Source of the DNA: Sphingobium yanoikuyae
GTDB lineage: Bacteria > Pseudomonadota > Alphaproteobacteria > Sphingomonadales > Sphingomonadaceae
Reading direction: 5' to 3'
Length of the DNA: 64,000 nt
NCBI RefSeq assembly: GCF_034424525.1
Contig: NZ_CP139979.1
Coordinates: forward strand, 4,797,501 to 4,861,500
Part shown: piece by piece, positions 33,910 to 42,647 of the stretch
How positions within the stretch are numbered: the stretch's first letter is position 1
How the letters are laid out: each line of letters opens with the position of its first letter
The notes under the pieces: generated by a model
Databases searched by the model: none
Told to the model about the DNA's origin: nothing
Seen by the model: the letters and a program-made list of their open reading frames with translations, nothing else
Translations under genes and position numbers: made by a program

Positions 33910-34740
33910 TCAACCGCCGCGCCCGTCATCGACATCGCAGAAGATGCGGCGGATGACGCCATCGTCCAGCCAGTTGGCGAAACGTTCCTGCGCGTCGGTC
34001 AGCCCGGCAAAGGGATAGGCCACCGGCTGGTCGCCAACGGCACGGCTGGCGGCGGTCAGGCGCATCATCGCGTCCGGCGCCACGGTCAGGATGCGGCCGC
34101 GCCGGTCGGTCGATGCGCTGTTGATGCCGACCACCCGGCCATCGGTGGAGAAGACCGGCCCGCCGCTGATCCCCGACAGGGTGCCGTCGCCCTCGGGCAG
34201 GCGGCCACGCTCGGCCCAGACCAGCACCGGCTGGTCGATGCCGCTGCTGCCGCGCCGCGCTTCGGCCCGGCCGATCAGTTCGGACAGGACCAATGTCGGT
34301 TCACCGGCGGGGAAGCCCATATGATAGCCGGTGGAGCCGGGCGAGGGTGCGCCGCTGCGCAGCGGCAGGGCGGCGGGGCTGCGCGGGCCGCGCGGGATGA
34401 TCGCGGCATCCGATTCCCGGCTTTCGATGACGCGCGGCACCTCCAGCGCGCGGCCGCGCTGTTCCAGCCCGACGCGCGAACAGCCATGGGTGACATGTTC
34501 GGCGGTCATCCACACGCCGCTGCGATCGACGGCAAAGGCCGTGCCCATGGCGTCGGCCGGGCCGCCGGGCCGATCCTCGATAATATATTGTTCCTCGCCC
34601 CCGCGCGGCAGCGGGCGGCGGGGCGAGCGGGGATCATATTGTTCGACCTGCAAGGACGGTGCCTGCATCTCGCCCAGCCAGGCGAGCAGCAGGATCAGGC
34701 CCAGCAGCCAGGGCAGGCAGCCACAGCCCCCACGCCCCAT
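33910..34740 (-). CDS. Membrane-anchored trypsin-like serine protease
   Basis: A 276-residue chymotrypsin-fold (S1) serine protease with an N-terminal membrane anchor (LPWLLGLILLLAWLG, residues 9-23). The catalytic triad is readable: His in TAEHVTHGC near residue 82, Asp in RESDAAII near 112 and Ser in GISGGPVF near 195. The catalytic domain should face the periplasm. Its start lies four bases after the stop of the DUF350 gene, so the two are one operon. Confidence 0.88.
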   Translation of the reverse strand: MGRGGCGCLPWLLGLILLLAWLGEMQAPSLQVEQYDPRSPRRPLPRGGEEQYIIEDRPGGPADAMGTAFAVDRSGVWMTAEHVTHGCSRVGLEQRGRALEVPRVIESRESDAAIIPRGPRSPAALPLRSGAPSPGSTGYHMGFPAGEPTLVLSELIGRAEARRGSSGIDQPVLVWAERGRLPEGDGTLSGISGGPVFSTDGRVVGINSASTDRRGRILTVAPDAMMRLTAASRAVGDQPVAYPFAGLTDAQERFANWLDDGVIRRIFCDVDDGRGG

Positions 34741-34744
34741 CGCG

Positions 34745-35167
34745 TCAGCCTGCCACGGCCGCAGCCGTCAGGCAGGCGACCGCGGCCTTCATCATCGCCA
34801 GGAAGATCGCGGCGGAACGCTCATTCGCCTCGATCCGGCCCGACAGCGATCCCAGCAACAGGTCGACCAGGCGAAAGGCGATCAGTTGCAGCACCAGCGT
34901 GACGCTGCCCCAGATGACGACATCCCAGACATTCACCGATCCGGCGAGGCAGAAGGCCAGCGGCACGGCGAGGCCGACGGATGCGCCGCCGAGCGAAATG
35001 GCGGCCGCCTCATTGCCGGCGCGGATCAGCTTGAACTCGTCGTGCGGGGTTATCCACATATAGACCGCCATGGCGGCCGCCCAGACCAGGGTGGCGCAGG
35101 CGAGGTGGAGAAGCAGGATCGGCAGGCCCGACAACAGGCTCTGGATGACGGGTGTAGGATCGCTCAT
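34745..35167 (-). CDS. DUF350 integral membrane protein
   Basis: A 140-residue protein with four membrane segments arranged as two DUF350-type repeats (AAISLGGASVGLAVPLAFC and the final MKAAVACLTAAAVAG). The DUF350 function is unknown, though members often sit near phage-shock or spermidine-type genes. I start it at MSDPTPVIQ. It is co-transcribed with the serine protease that follows. Confidence 0.88.
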   Translation of the reverse strand: MSDPTPVIQSLLSGLPILLLHLACATLVWAAAMAVYMWITPHDEFKLIRAGNEAAAISLGGASVGLAVPLAFCLAGSVNVWDVVIWGSVTLVLQLIAFRLVDLLLGSLSGRIEANERSAAIFLAMMKAAVACLTAAAVAG

Positions 35168-35240
35168 GGGCACAGAAATGCCGCAACCCGCCCTCGGGTT
35201 CAATCGGGGCGGGCCGCGATATGGATTTGGTCAGGCGGGA

Positions 35241-35549
35241 TCAGCGGCAGATGCGGACCCGGACCCGACGGTCGCGATAGGCATTATAACGCCATTCGTC
35301 CCAGCAGCGCTGGCGATAGGCGGAGCGATGATAGCCGCGTCGTCCGTCATAATAGCGCCGGTCGCCGCGCCAGCGACGGCGGTCGTCCCAGCGGCGATTG
35401 TCCCAATGGCGCCGGCCATCCCAGCGGCCATCGCGATCGCCGCGCCAGCCGTCGCTGCGATAATGCTGCGCCTGGGCAGGCGCGCTCGTGGCGGCGATGC
35501 CGGCCATGGCCAGGCCCAGCATCGCGGCGCTTTTCCACAGGAATTTCAT
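35241..35549 (-). CDS. Exported Arg/Trp/Tyr-rich small protein
   Basis: A 102-residue protein with a signal peptide (cleaved at AQAQH). The mature part is extremely rich in Arg, Asp, Trp and Tyr, with repeats such as RRWDD and RRW, and has a single Cys pair near the end (QRCWDEW, VRICR). This type of short exported RRWDxRR protein is common in sphingomonads as I recall, with no known function. GAGAAGCAAG precedes the ATG. Confidence 0.75.
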   Translation of the reverse strand: MKFLWKSAAMLGLAMAGIAATSAPAQAQHYRSDGWRGDRDGRWDGRRHWDNRRWDDRRRWRGDRRYYDGRRGYHRSAYRQRCWDEWRYNAYRDRRVRVRICR

Positions 35550-35712
35550 CTTGCTTCTCCTCTGTCCGGCCCGGCTGCCGGGGCAGCGCGGGGACGTAGG
35601 GAGGAGAATGGGGGCCGGTCACTGAACCGTCCGGGAACGGGGCTGACAGGCTTTGTTCAGCCCGCCCGGGCGGTCGCAATTCTGCCTCGCATCATCGGTG
35701 CGCGGCGGTGTT

Positions 35713-36954
35713 TCAGCGTCCGCGCAGCGCCGTCTCTGCCTCGATCATATAGTCGCGGGTGATCGGCAAGGCGCGGCGGTCGCGCACATATTGGACCTGG
35801 AAATTGACCATCGACCCATGTTCGAACACGGTCGCTGCGCCCGCCAGATAGAAGGTCCACAGGCGGAAGAAGCGCTCGTCATAGAGGGCGACGATATCCG
35901 CCTTGTGCGCCATGGTCCGCTTGTACCAGTCGCGGATGGTGAGGCCATAATGGATGCGCAGCACCTCCACGTCGGTGATCATCAGCCGCGTGCCTTCGCT
36001 GCCTGCCACCATTTCCGACAAAGCGGGGATATAGCCGCCGGGGAAGATATATTTGGTGGTGAAGGTATCGGTGATGCCGGGGCCATCGACCCGGCCGATG
36101 GTGTGGATCAGCATCACGCCGTCGGGTGTCAGCAGGTCGCGGCACTTGTTGTAGAAGACGCGATAGTCGGCGGTGCCGACATGTTCGAACATGCCGACCG
36201 ACACGATCCGGTCGAACGGCCCTTCAATGTCGCGATAGTCGATCAGCTCGAACCGCACATGGTCGGCCACGCCGGCGTCGATCGCCCGCTGGCGCGCGAC
36301 CTTCAACTGCTCTTCCGACAGGGTGATGCCGGTGACGTCGACACCGAAATGCTTGTGCAGATACAGCGCCATGCCGCCCCAGCCGCAGCCAATGTCCAGC
36401 ACCTTCATGCCCGGCTTCAGGTAGAGCTTGGCGGCGATATGCGCCTTCTTGTCTTCCTGCGCCTGTTCCAGGCTGATCCCCGCCTCATTCTCCGCATCGG
36501 GGAAATAGGCGCAGCTATATTGCCGGTCACGGTCGAGGAAGAGGGCGTAGAGCGCGCCCGACAGGTCATAATGATGGGCGACATTGGCCTTGGACCGGCT
36601 GCGATGATTGGCCTTCCACAGCTTGCGGCGCACCGTCTTCAGCGCGCGCTGCACCGGCCCCTTGGCGTCGATCGACTTGCCATTTTCCCAGGCGTTGTTC
36701 TGGCGGATCATGGACACGAACTCCATGATGCCGCCGCCTTCGATCGCCACCCGGCCATCGATATAGGCCTCGGCCATGCCCAGGCGCGGATCCTTGACGA
36801 TGTCGAGGGGCACGCGCTTGTCGAGGAAGCGCAGCGCCAGCGGGGGCAGGTCGGGATCGGGCGAACCGACGGTAACGCTACGGCCATCGGCATAGAAAAC
36901 GGTCAACTGACCCTTGGTGACAAGACGTCTCAGAACGCGGTCGAAAATCTTCAT
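35713..36954 (-). CDS. Cyclopropane-fatty-acyl-phospholipid synthase family
   Basis: A 413-residue SAM-dependent enzyme that acts on unsaturated acyl chains of membrane lipids, forming cyclopropane or related groups. The N-terminal lipid-binding part is followed by the SAM site LDIGCGWGG near residue 188, VTGITLSEEQ, SVGMFEHVG and MLIHTIGR near 270, all as in CfaS. The C-terminal part (YIFPGGYIP, DVEVLRIHYGLTIRDW) is also typical. Sphingomonads have several copies, so the exact product is uncertain. Confidence 0.92.
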   Translation of the reverse strand: MKIFDRVLRRLVTKGQLTVFYADGRSVTVGSPDPDLPPLALRFLDKRVPLDIVKDPRLGMAEAYIDGRVAIEGGGIMEFVSMIRQNNAWENGKSIDAKGPVQRALKTVRRKLWKANHRSRSKANVAHHYDLSGALYALFLDRDRQYSCAYFPDAENEAGISLEQAQEDKKAHIAAKLYLKPGMKVLDIGCGWGGMALYLHKHFGVDVTGITLSEEQLKVARQRAIDAGVADHVRFELIDYRDIEGPFDRIVSVGMFEHVGTADYRVFYNKCRDLLTPDGVMLIHTIGRVDGPGITDTFTTKYIFPGGYIPALSEMVAGSEGTRLMITDVEVLRIHYGLTIRDWYKRTMAHKADIVALYDERFFRLWTFYLAGAATVFEHGSMVNFQVQYVRDRRALPITRDYMIEAETALRGR

Positions 36955-36986
36955 GGAGCAGGCTGGTCCTTCTCGTTACGCGGCCG

Positions 36987-37733
36987 TCAAATACCTGCAT
37001 ACCAATCATAATTGGCGCGGTCTTCCCAAAAACCGCCCTTGCCCCGACCGATGGACAATAGGCTCTCGACCGCCTCGATCCGCATCAGATATTTGGCCTG
37101 TTTATAACCCAGTTGCCGCTCCACCCGCAGCCGCAGCGGCGCGCCATTGGCGACGCTGAGCGGCCGGTCGTTGAGCGCGAAGGCCAGGATGGTCTGGGGA
37201 TGGAAGGCATCGATCAGGTCGATGCTCTCATAATAAGCGGTGCCGCCGCCCATGTCGTCGGCGCAGTGGAACACGATATAGCGCGCGCGATCGCGCAGCC
37301 CCGCGCCGTCGAGCAGCAGCTTCAACGGCACGCCGCGCCACTTGCCGATCGCGCTCCACCCCTCGACACAGTCATGGCGGGTGATCTGCTCGCGATGGGG
37401 CAGGGCGTGCAATTGCGACAGCGAAAGCGACAGGGGGCGGGCGACCAGTCCGTCGACGCGCAGCCGCCAGTCGGCAAAGCCGCTGCGCCACAGCGCCTTG
37501 TAGGCCGGGGTGTTGGGGTTGGCGGTGCCGTTCGCGCGGAATAAAGGCGAAATCTGCTCCGGTCGGAATTCCTGCGCCAGTGCGTCGCGCGCCATGATTG
37601 TGCGCTGCGCCCATTGATGAAAATTGTCGGCGGAAAAGAGGATGTCGCGGGCCAGCGGCTGGCGCGCGATCCGGTCGCATCCCGCCAGCGTCGCGGTCGC
37701 GCCCAGCAGTAGGGTGCGGCGGGTCAGGATCAT
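36987..37733 (-). CDS. Exported molybdopterin oxidoreductase (sulfite-oxidase/MsrP fold)
   Basis: A 248-residue oxidoreductase of the sulfite oxidase/YedY (MsrP) family. The N terminus is a twin-arginine/lipoprotein type signal (TRRTLLLGATATLAGC). The molybdenum-binding Cys is in HDCVEGWS near residue 121; the family Lys/Arg residues follow in GKWRGVPLKLLLDG. MsrP reduces methionine sulfoxide in periplasmic proteins; other members use different S or N oxides. Its ATGA overlaps the cytochrome b stop, indicating a membrane electron donor. Confidence 0.9.
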   Translation of the reverse strand: MILTRRTLLLGATATLAGCDRIARQPLARDILFSADNFHQWAQRTIMARDALAQEFRPEQISPLFRANGTANPNTPAYKALWRSGFADWRLRVDGLVARPLSLSLSQLHALPHREQITRHDCVEGWSAIGKWRGVPLKLLLDGAGLRDRARYIVFHCADDMGGGTAYYESIDLIDAFHPQTILAFALNDRPLSVANGAPLRLRVERQLGYKQAKYLMRIEAVESLLSIGRGKGGFWEDRANYDWYAGI

Positions 37734-38452
37734 GGCCGGTCCTTAGGGAGGCGATATCGGCCGGTGATCATCGATCCTATCTCGTTCACGGGGCCGGCCA
37801 GCAGCACCATCAGCATATGGACCAGGAAGAAGGCGACCAGCGCGAAAGCGGCCAGGAAATGGATCGATCGCGCCGACTGGCGTCCGCCGAACAGGTCGAC
37901 CAGCCAGGGCCAGGCGGCGTTCATGCCGGGCGACATGGTAAGGCCGGTCAGGATCAGCAGCGGCAGGGCGATGAAGATGACCGCGATATAGCTCGCCTTC
38001 TGCAGCACATTGTAGCGCAGCGCCGCGGCGCCGGTGGGGAAGCGCAGCCGGGCATGGTCCCTTATGTCCTGCCAGACATGGCGCGGCGCCAGTTCGCCCC
38101 GGCGAAAGGCCAGGTCGCGGGCGATATGGCCGCCGGCCAGACTCCAGATCATGTAGAAAAGCAGCGCGAAGGCGAAGATCGGCGCGGCGGTCAGGTGCCA
38201 ATGGCGGGACAGCGCCAGATTATAGAGGGCGGGCAGGGTGATCCAGCCGGGGAACCGGTCCAGCTCCAGCCAGGCATGGTCGAAATTGGCGCCATAGTGC
38301 CCCCAATAGAGGCGGGGATGGGCGTTGAAGATGCCAAGGCCAGAGGTGAAGAGGATATAGAGCAGCAGCGCATTCAGCCAGTGCCACAGCCGGGTCATCA
38401 GGCGGTGGCGGCGGACCATGTCCCCTGGGGCGTAAGGCGGCTCCATGGCCAT
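37730..38452 (-). CDS. Cytochrome b561-type membrane subunit, partner of the Mo enzyme
   Basis: A 240-residue b-type cytochrome with four or five membrane segments. Heme-binding histidines are seen in LWHWLNALLLY near residue 25, and in HFLAAFALVAFFLVHMLM near 205. The family (cytochrome b/b6, Ni-hydrogenase b-type) carries quinone electrons to periplasmic enzymes. It overlaps the molybdopterin oxidoreductase by four bases, so it should be its quinol oxidase. Start at 38452 or 38446 is uncertain; the longer N terminus is less likely. Confidence 0.86.
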   Translation of the reverse strand: MAMEPPYAPGDMVRRHRLMTRLWHWLNALLLYILFTSGLGIFNAHPRLYWGHYGANFDHAWLELDRFPGWITLPALYNLALSRHWHLTAAPIFAFALLFYMIWSLAGGHIARDLAFRRGELAPRHVWQDIRDHARLRFPTGAAALRYNVLQKASYIAVIFIALPLLILTGLTMSPGMNAAWPWLVDLFGGRQSARSIHFLAAFALVAFFLVHMLMVLLAGPVNEIGSMITGRYRLPKDRP

Positions 38453-38709
38453 GACCCTATTGTCTTTTGTCGAAATATCCAGCCGCATCGCGGTCGTTCG
38501 CATGTCCAGGCCTGTCGTTGGTCGAATGGCCATGGTGCGCGCCGTGCGATTGCGATCAACGGCTGGCCCTGCAAGGGACTGATGAAGTCGACTTCAAAGA
38601 ATTTTCGTACAGAAATTTGAATTGATAAAATTCCTCCACGAAACGGGAGTATAAACAAGGTCGCCTGTCACGATTTTCGGCGCTTCGACGCAGATATTGG
38701 ATGGGTAAT

Positions 38710-39270
38710 ATGAAGAGTATCACGTTTTTTATCGCTTCGGCTGTGCTATGTTTTGTTTCGGCGCCTGCCTTTGCGCAGGATTATGCCCCTTTCACGGGTG
38801 CCCATGCCGAAATCATCACCGGCTATGATGTGGTCGATGCCAAGGGCGTCAAATCGGCCGACGGTCTGCTCTATGGCCTCAATGCCGGTTATGATTTTGC
38901 CCGGGGCGGCCTGATCCTCGGCATCGAGGGCGAAATTTCCGATTCCACCACCCGCCTGCATGTCGCCGGCGGCAAGAGCGAAACCCATCGCGATCTTTAT
39001 GTCGGCGGGCGGATCGGCGTGCCGCTCGGCAGCAAGGCGCTCGCCTATGTGAAGGCGGGCTACAGCAATGCCCGGATGGAATATGAAGCCAGTGACGGCG
39101 AAGGCGGCCTGATCCGCGGCGGCGACAATGGCGACGGGCTGCGGCTGGGCGCGGGTCTGGAATATCGGATCGCCGAAAAGCTCTTCCTCAAGGGCGAATA
39201 TCGCTATTCCGATTATGAGGCAGGCGTGTCGCGCCACCAGTTGGTGACGGGCATCGGCCTGCGCTTCTGA
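38710..39270 (+). CDS. Opacity-like small outer-membrane beta-barrel 1
   Basis: A 186-residue eight-stranded barrel-type protein: signal peptide cleaved at PAFAQ, then alternating strands ending in the outer-membrane C-terminal signature GIGLRF (terminal Phe). It shares PFTG, the central barrel pattern and the end with the next gene. GGATGG lies five bases before the chosen ATG at 38710. A rho-independent terminator follows at 39297. Confidence 0.85.
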   Translation: MKSITFFIASAVLCFVSAPAFAQDYAPFTGAHAEIITGYDVVDAKGVKSADGLLYGLNAGYDFARGGLILGIEGEISDSTTRLHVAGGKSETHRDLYVGGRIGVPLGSKALAYVKAGYSNARMEYEASDGEGGLIRGGDNGDGLRLGAGLEYRIAEKLFLKGEYRYSDYEAGVSRHQLVTGIGLRF

Positions 39271-39296
39271 TCGCCCGGAAACCGGGGCTTTCGCGA

Positions 39297-39327
39297 AGGG
39301 GGCGGCGGTCGGGCCGTCCCCTTTTTG
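39297..39327 (+). terminator. Intrinsic terminator after barrel gene 1
   Basis: GGGGGCGGC / GCCGTCCCC stem with a GGTCGG loop followed by TTTTT. It is 27 bases after the stop of the barrel gene and ends its transcript before the 270-base leader region of the next barrel gene. Confidence 0.75.
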
Positions 39328-39596
39328 CGGCCGGTCGTGCTGCAGGCGCGTTGTCACACTTTTGCAACACAAGCCCTGAAATTGATTGAAATAAAGGCCT
39401 TGCCCCTTTGCAAGTGAGTTTGGCGATCCTAGATGGCCACTGCGCTCTCATGATGCAGAGGGGGCAGTTCCTTTCCGAAGTGTCGGAGAAGAATAAGCAG
39501 GAGGAAGTGTGACTCTATTTCATATTTTCCTAGCATTAAACCTGAACGCTAGATGAACAATTAAGTCGTAGCGTCATAATAAATATCGAGGACTTT
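39328..39596. other. Gene-free, AT-richer leader region before barrel gene 2
   Basis: About 270 bases without a convincing gene. It is visibly less GC-rich than the surroundings, with runs such as TTGATTGAAATAAAGG at 39381 and CATAATAAATATCG just before the start of the next gene. Such AT-rich leaders often hold strong promoters or small regulatory RNAs. I see no clear terminator-bounded RNA. It contains AAGCAGGAGGAAGTGTGA (39494-39511), a strong ribosome-like site followed at once by a stop. Confidence 0.45.
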
Positions 39597-40106
39597 ATGA
39601 AGACTGTGATTTTCGCAGCGATTGCTGCTGCCGCCGCTGTTTCGGCCCCCGCTTTCGCTCAGGATGCTGCGCCGTTCACCGGTCCGCGCGCTGGCGTCAC
39701 CATGGGCTTTGACAAGGCGCAGGGCGAAGACGGTTTCAGCTACGGCGTGACCGCCGGCTACGACCTCGCCGTTGCCAACCGCGTGACCTTCGGTCCGGAA
39801 GTGTCGTTCGGTGACTCGACCGTCGACGGCCAGGGCTTCGACGCCAGCCGCGACCTCGCCGCTTCGGTCCGTCTCGGCTATGTCGTGACCCCGCAGATCC
39901 TGGCGTTCGGCAAGGTCGGCTACGCTTCGAGCCGCATCGAAGCCGCTGGCGCCCACACCTCGCTGGAAGGCGTGCGTTACGGCGGTGGCCTGGAATATTC
40001 GGTGACCCCGAACACCTACATCTCGGCCGAATATCAGCGCACCGAGTATGAAGATAATTTCGGTGGCCGTGACGCTGGCGTCGTCGGCATCGGCTTCCGT
40101 TTCTGA
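39597..40106 (+). CDS. Opacity-like small outer-membrane beta-barrel 2
   Basis: A 169-residue outer-membrane barrel, paralog of the upstream gene: signal peptide cleaved at PAFAQ, shared PFTGPRAGV start, and terminal GIGFRF. Codon use is strongly biased to a few common codons (GGC, CTC, GCC, TTC), a sign of a highly expressed gene. GAGGAC lies before the ATG. A strong terminator follows. Such barrels are usually abundant surface proteins of unknown role. Confidence 0.86.
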   Translation: MKTVIFAAIAAAAAVSAPAFAQDAAPFTGPRAGVTMGFDKAQGEDGFSYGVTAGYDLAVANRVTFGPEVSFGDSTVDGQGFDASRDLAASVRLGYVVTPQILAFGKVGYASSRIEAAGAHTSLEGVRYGGGLEYSVTPNTYISAEYQRTEYEDNFGGRDAGVVGIGFRF

Positions 40107-40130
40107 TCCCTCTCGATCGGAATATGGGGA

Positions 40131-40160
40131 AGGGCGGTCCGTTCGGGCCGCCCTTTTTTT
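40131..40160 (+). terminator. Intrinsic terminator of barrel gene 2
   Basis: GGGCGGTCC / GGGCCGCCC stem with a GTTC loop followed by seven T residues (40154-40160). It is placed 25 bases after the stop. It touches the end of the convergent gene at 40159. Confidence 0.88.
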
Positions 40161-40581
40161 ATGTCGGCAGCGGCGTCCGATCGGGCGCGAGCCAGGCCCG
40201 GCGCGCGGCCGGGCTCATCAGCGTCTCGCGCGTCCAGTAGGCGAAGGGCCAGTCCTTGTCGCCCAGCGGCGACGCCATCAGCGCGGCATAGGCTGCGGCC
40301 GGCGTCACATCGGCGGGCAGGCCGGCCAGCAACTGCCGGGCCATGTGCAGCGAGGCCTGGGTAATGGTCTCATGATAGCCGCTCGTGTCGCTGTTCACCC
40401 CGCCGACGCTTTCATTGTAGCGGCGGATCATGCCGGGCATGTCAATTTCGGCGTCAATATCGGGCCGGCGCAGGATCAGCCACAGCGCGGTCGCGAAATG
40501 GGCGCCGTGGGTCCAGTGCGCCTTGGGCAAAGTGCAGGCGCAAAAGCCGCGTCCCAGCATATCGATCTCGTCGTCGGTCAT
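40159..40581 (-). CDS. Conserved hypothetical protein
   Basis: A 140-residue soluble protein with CACTLPKAHWTHGAHFATALW near residue 14 and RYNESVGGVNSDTSGYHETIT near 60. The conserved His and Glu residues could bind metal. I do not recognise a named family; proteins of this type are annotated as hypothetical in alphaproteobacteria. It starts directly after the rlmN terminator with GGGGGA before the ATG, so it has its own promoter or reads through. Confidence 0.8.
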   Translation of the reverse strand: MTDDEIDMLGRGFCACTLPKAHWTHGAHFATALWLILRRPDIDAEIDMPGMIRRYNESVGGVNSDTSGYHETITQASLHMARQLLAGLPADVTPAAAYAALMASPLGDKDWPFAYWTRETLMSPAARRAWLAPDRTPLPT

Positions 40582-40591
40582 CCTCATTCCC

Positions 40592-40626
40592 CCAAAAGAA
40601 AAGCCCCGCCGATATGGGCGGGGCTT
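40592..40626 (-). terminator. Intrinsic terminator downstream of rlmN
   Basis: On the minus strand AAGCCCCGCC / GGCGGGGCTT (perfect ten-base stem, loop CATATC) is followed by TTCTTTT. It lies 39 bases after the rlmN stop and just before the start of the next minus-strand gene. Confidence 0.85.
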
Positions 40627-40664
40627 GTCGTCGCGCGGCATGCGCGCAGCCAGTCGTCCCCGGA

Positions 40665-41924
40665 TTATCCGAGTGCGGCTTGCTTCTCTTCGGCCAGGCG
40701 CTTGAGTTCCGCCTTGCTCTTCTTCTCGCTCGCCGACTTTAGCTGGCCACAGGCGGCCATGATGTCGCGGCCGCGCGGCGTGCGCACCGGCGCGGAGATG
40801 CCGCCCTCGAACACGATCGTGCTGAACGCGCGGATTCGTTCGGGACTCGAACATTCATAGTCGGTGCCCGGCCAGGGGTTGAACGGGATCAGGTTGACCT
40901 TGGCCGGCAGCTTGTACTTGCGGATCAGGCGGACCAGTTCATGCGCGTCGGCATCGCTGTCATTCTTGTCCTTGATCATCACATATTCGAACGTGATGCG
41001 CCGGGCATTGTTCGCCTTGGGATAATCGGCACAGGCCTGGAGCAGTTCCTCGATGCCATATTTGCGGTTGAGCGGCACCAGCTCGTCGCGCACTTCCTTG
41101 GTCACGGCATGGAGCGAGACCGCCAGGTTCACGCCAATCTCTTCCGCCGCGCGCGCCATCATCGGCACGACGCCGCTGGTCGACAGGGTGATGCGCCGCT
41201 TCGACAGGGCCAGGCCATCGCCGTCCATCACCAGCTTGAGCGCGTCGCGGACATGATCGAAATTATAGAGCGGTTCGCCCATGCCCATCATCACGATGTT
41301 GGTGAGCATGCGGCCGTCCGCCGTATATTGCGAATCCTCGTCCGTCTCGTCGTCATTGGCGCTGGCCATGCTGCCCTTGGGCCATTCGCCCAGCGCATCG
41401 CGCGCCAGCATGACCTGGCCGACAATCTCGCCCGGCGTCAGGTTGCGGACCAGTCGCATCGTGCCGGTGTGGCAGAAGCTGCAATTGAGCGTGCAGCCGA
41501 CCTGGCTCGACACGCACAGGGTGCCGCGGTCCGCATCGGGGATGAAGACCATCTCATAATCCTGGCCATCGTCCGAACGGAGCAGCCATTTGCGGGTGCC
41601 GTCGTTCGACACCTGCGCTTCCACCACCTGCGGCCGGCCGACGATGAAGCGTTCCGCCATCCACAGCCGCATCGGCTTGGCCAGGTCGGTCATCTTCTCG
41701 AAATCGGTCTCGCCGCGATGATAGAGCCAATGGAACAGCTGCTTGGAACGCAGCTTGGCGGCCTTCTGGTCGAGCCCGGCTTCTTCCAGCACGCCCTTCA
41801 TCTGGGCGCGGGTCAGGCCCAGCATGTCGACGCGCCCGTCCTCACGGGGCGTCACCGCGCGGGGCACGGGCACAGGGTCGATAAGGCCGGGAATCGGCAT
41901 GATGGGATTGGCGGCGGAATGCAT
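40665..41924 (-). CDS. rlmN: 23S rRNA (adenine-2503-C2)-methyltransferase
   Basis: Radical SAM enzyme that methylates C2 of A2503 in 23S rRNA and A37 of some tRNAs. The 419-residue product has the Fe-S motif [11 protein letters not shown] near residue 140, [18 protein letters not shown], and the methyl-carrying Cys in MAACGQLK near the C terminus. It is about 35 residues longer than the E. coli enzyme, at the N terminus. I choose the start at [16 protein letters not shown] is also possible. Confidence 0.95.
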   Translation of the reverse strand: MHSAANPIMPIPGLIDPVPVPRAVTPREDGRVDMLGLTRAQMKGVLEEAGLDQKAAKLRSKQLFHWLYHRGETDFEKMTDLAKPMRLWMAERFIVGRPQVVEAQVSNDGTRKWLLRSDDGQDYEMVFIPDADRGTLCVSSQVGCTLNCSFCHTGTMRLVRNLTPGEIVGQVMLARDALGEWPKGSMASANDDETDEDSQYTADGRMLTNIVMMGMGEPLYNFDHVRDALKLVMDGDGLALSKRRITLSTSGVVPMMARAAEEIGVNLAVSLHAVTKEVRDELVPLNRKYGIEELLQACADYPKANNARRITFEYVMIKDKNDSDADAHELVRLIRKYKLPAKVNLIPFNPWPGTDYECSSPERIRAFSTIVFEGGISAPVRTPRGRDIMAACGQLKSASEKKSKAELKRLAEEKQAALG

Positions 41925-41972
41925 GGCCGCGCACATAGTCGATTTTGCCGGATTTTTAAAGTGGCGTTGCAA

Positions 41973-42476
41973 TCAGCGTAAACGGGCGCAGCCCAGCGCT
42001 GCCGCGTCGATCGCCGTGGCAGCGCCGCGCAGCGCATAGCTGTCGGCAAAGGCGCCGCCCTTGGCCGATGTCGATTGGACGCTCATGCTGCTGGCGGAGC
42101 GCATCGCAGCGATGATCGCGGCATCGTCCTGCGGATTGGCGGCCCACGCGTCGGCTTGGCCCGCAACCAGCGCGAAACGGCGGTCGCCGACGCTGAGCGA
42201 GACCCGCGCATTGGCGGCGCGGGGCCGGCTGAGGCGGAAATGGATCTGGCCCCGGACATGCTGGCGCGGCCAGGTGCCGACGGCGGCAAAACCCTTGGGC
42301 GCATCGCCCGCGCGGCGCGGCACCGGCATGGCGATGGCGTAGCAGCGCGGGCCGTTCTGGCCGGCGCCGGGATCGCGAAACGCGCCCCAGCTTTCGAAAA
42401 TGCCGAGCGAATCGCGCGCCATGGCCGGACTGGCGAGGATGACGAGCGGGATCAGCAGGGCGGGCAGGCGGCGCAT
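41973..42476 (-). CDS. Exported protein, invasion-associated-locus-B-like
   Basis: A 167-residue exported protein with a signal peptide (MRRLPALLIPLVILASPAMA). The mature part has ESWGAFRDP near the start, GPRCYAIAMP, and FADSYALRGAATAIDAAALGCAR at the end. The single-domain arrangement with two cysteines and the W-x-AF-x-D start resemble the IalB family, but the match is weak. It is divergent from dnaN across a 170-base gap. Confidence 0.75.
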   Translation of the reverse strand: MRRLPALLIPLVILASPAMARDSLGIFESWGAFRDPGAGQNGPRCYAIAMPVPRRAGDAPKGFAAVGTWPRQHVRGQIHFRLSRPRAANARVSLSVGDRRFALVAGQADAWAANPQDDAAIIAAMRSASSMSVQSTSAKGGAFADSYALRGAATAIDAAALGCARLR

Positions 42477-42647
42477 GGTCCGGGCAAAGCGCAAGCCATC
42501 GCCATTTGCAAGCCCGGCTTCGTTTCGAAAGCGCGTCGAGGTGCTTGCCGCCGCCGACATAGCGGTTATGAAGGACCATCCATCATTGCCGCCGGGATTC
42601 GACCGAATCCTCGCCATCGACGCAAAAAGAACGGACAGAACAGGGAC

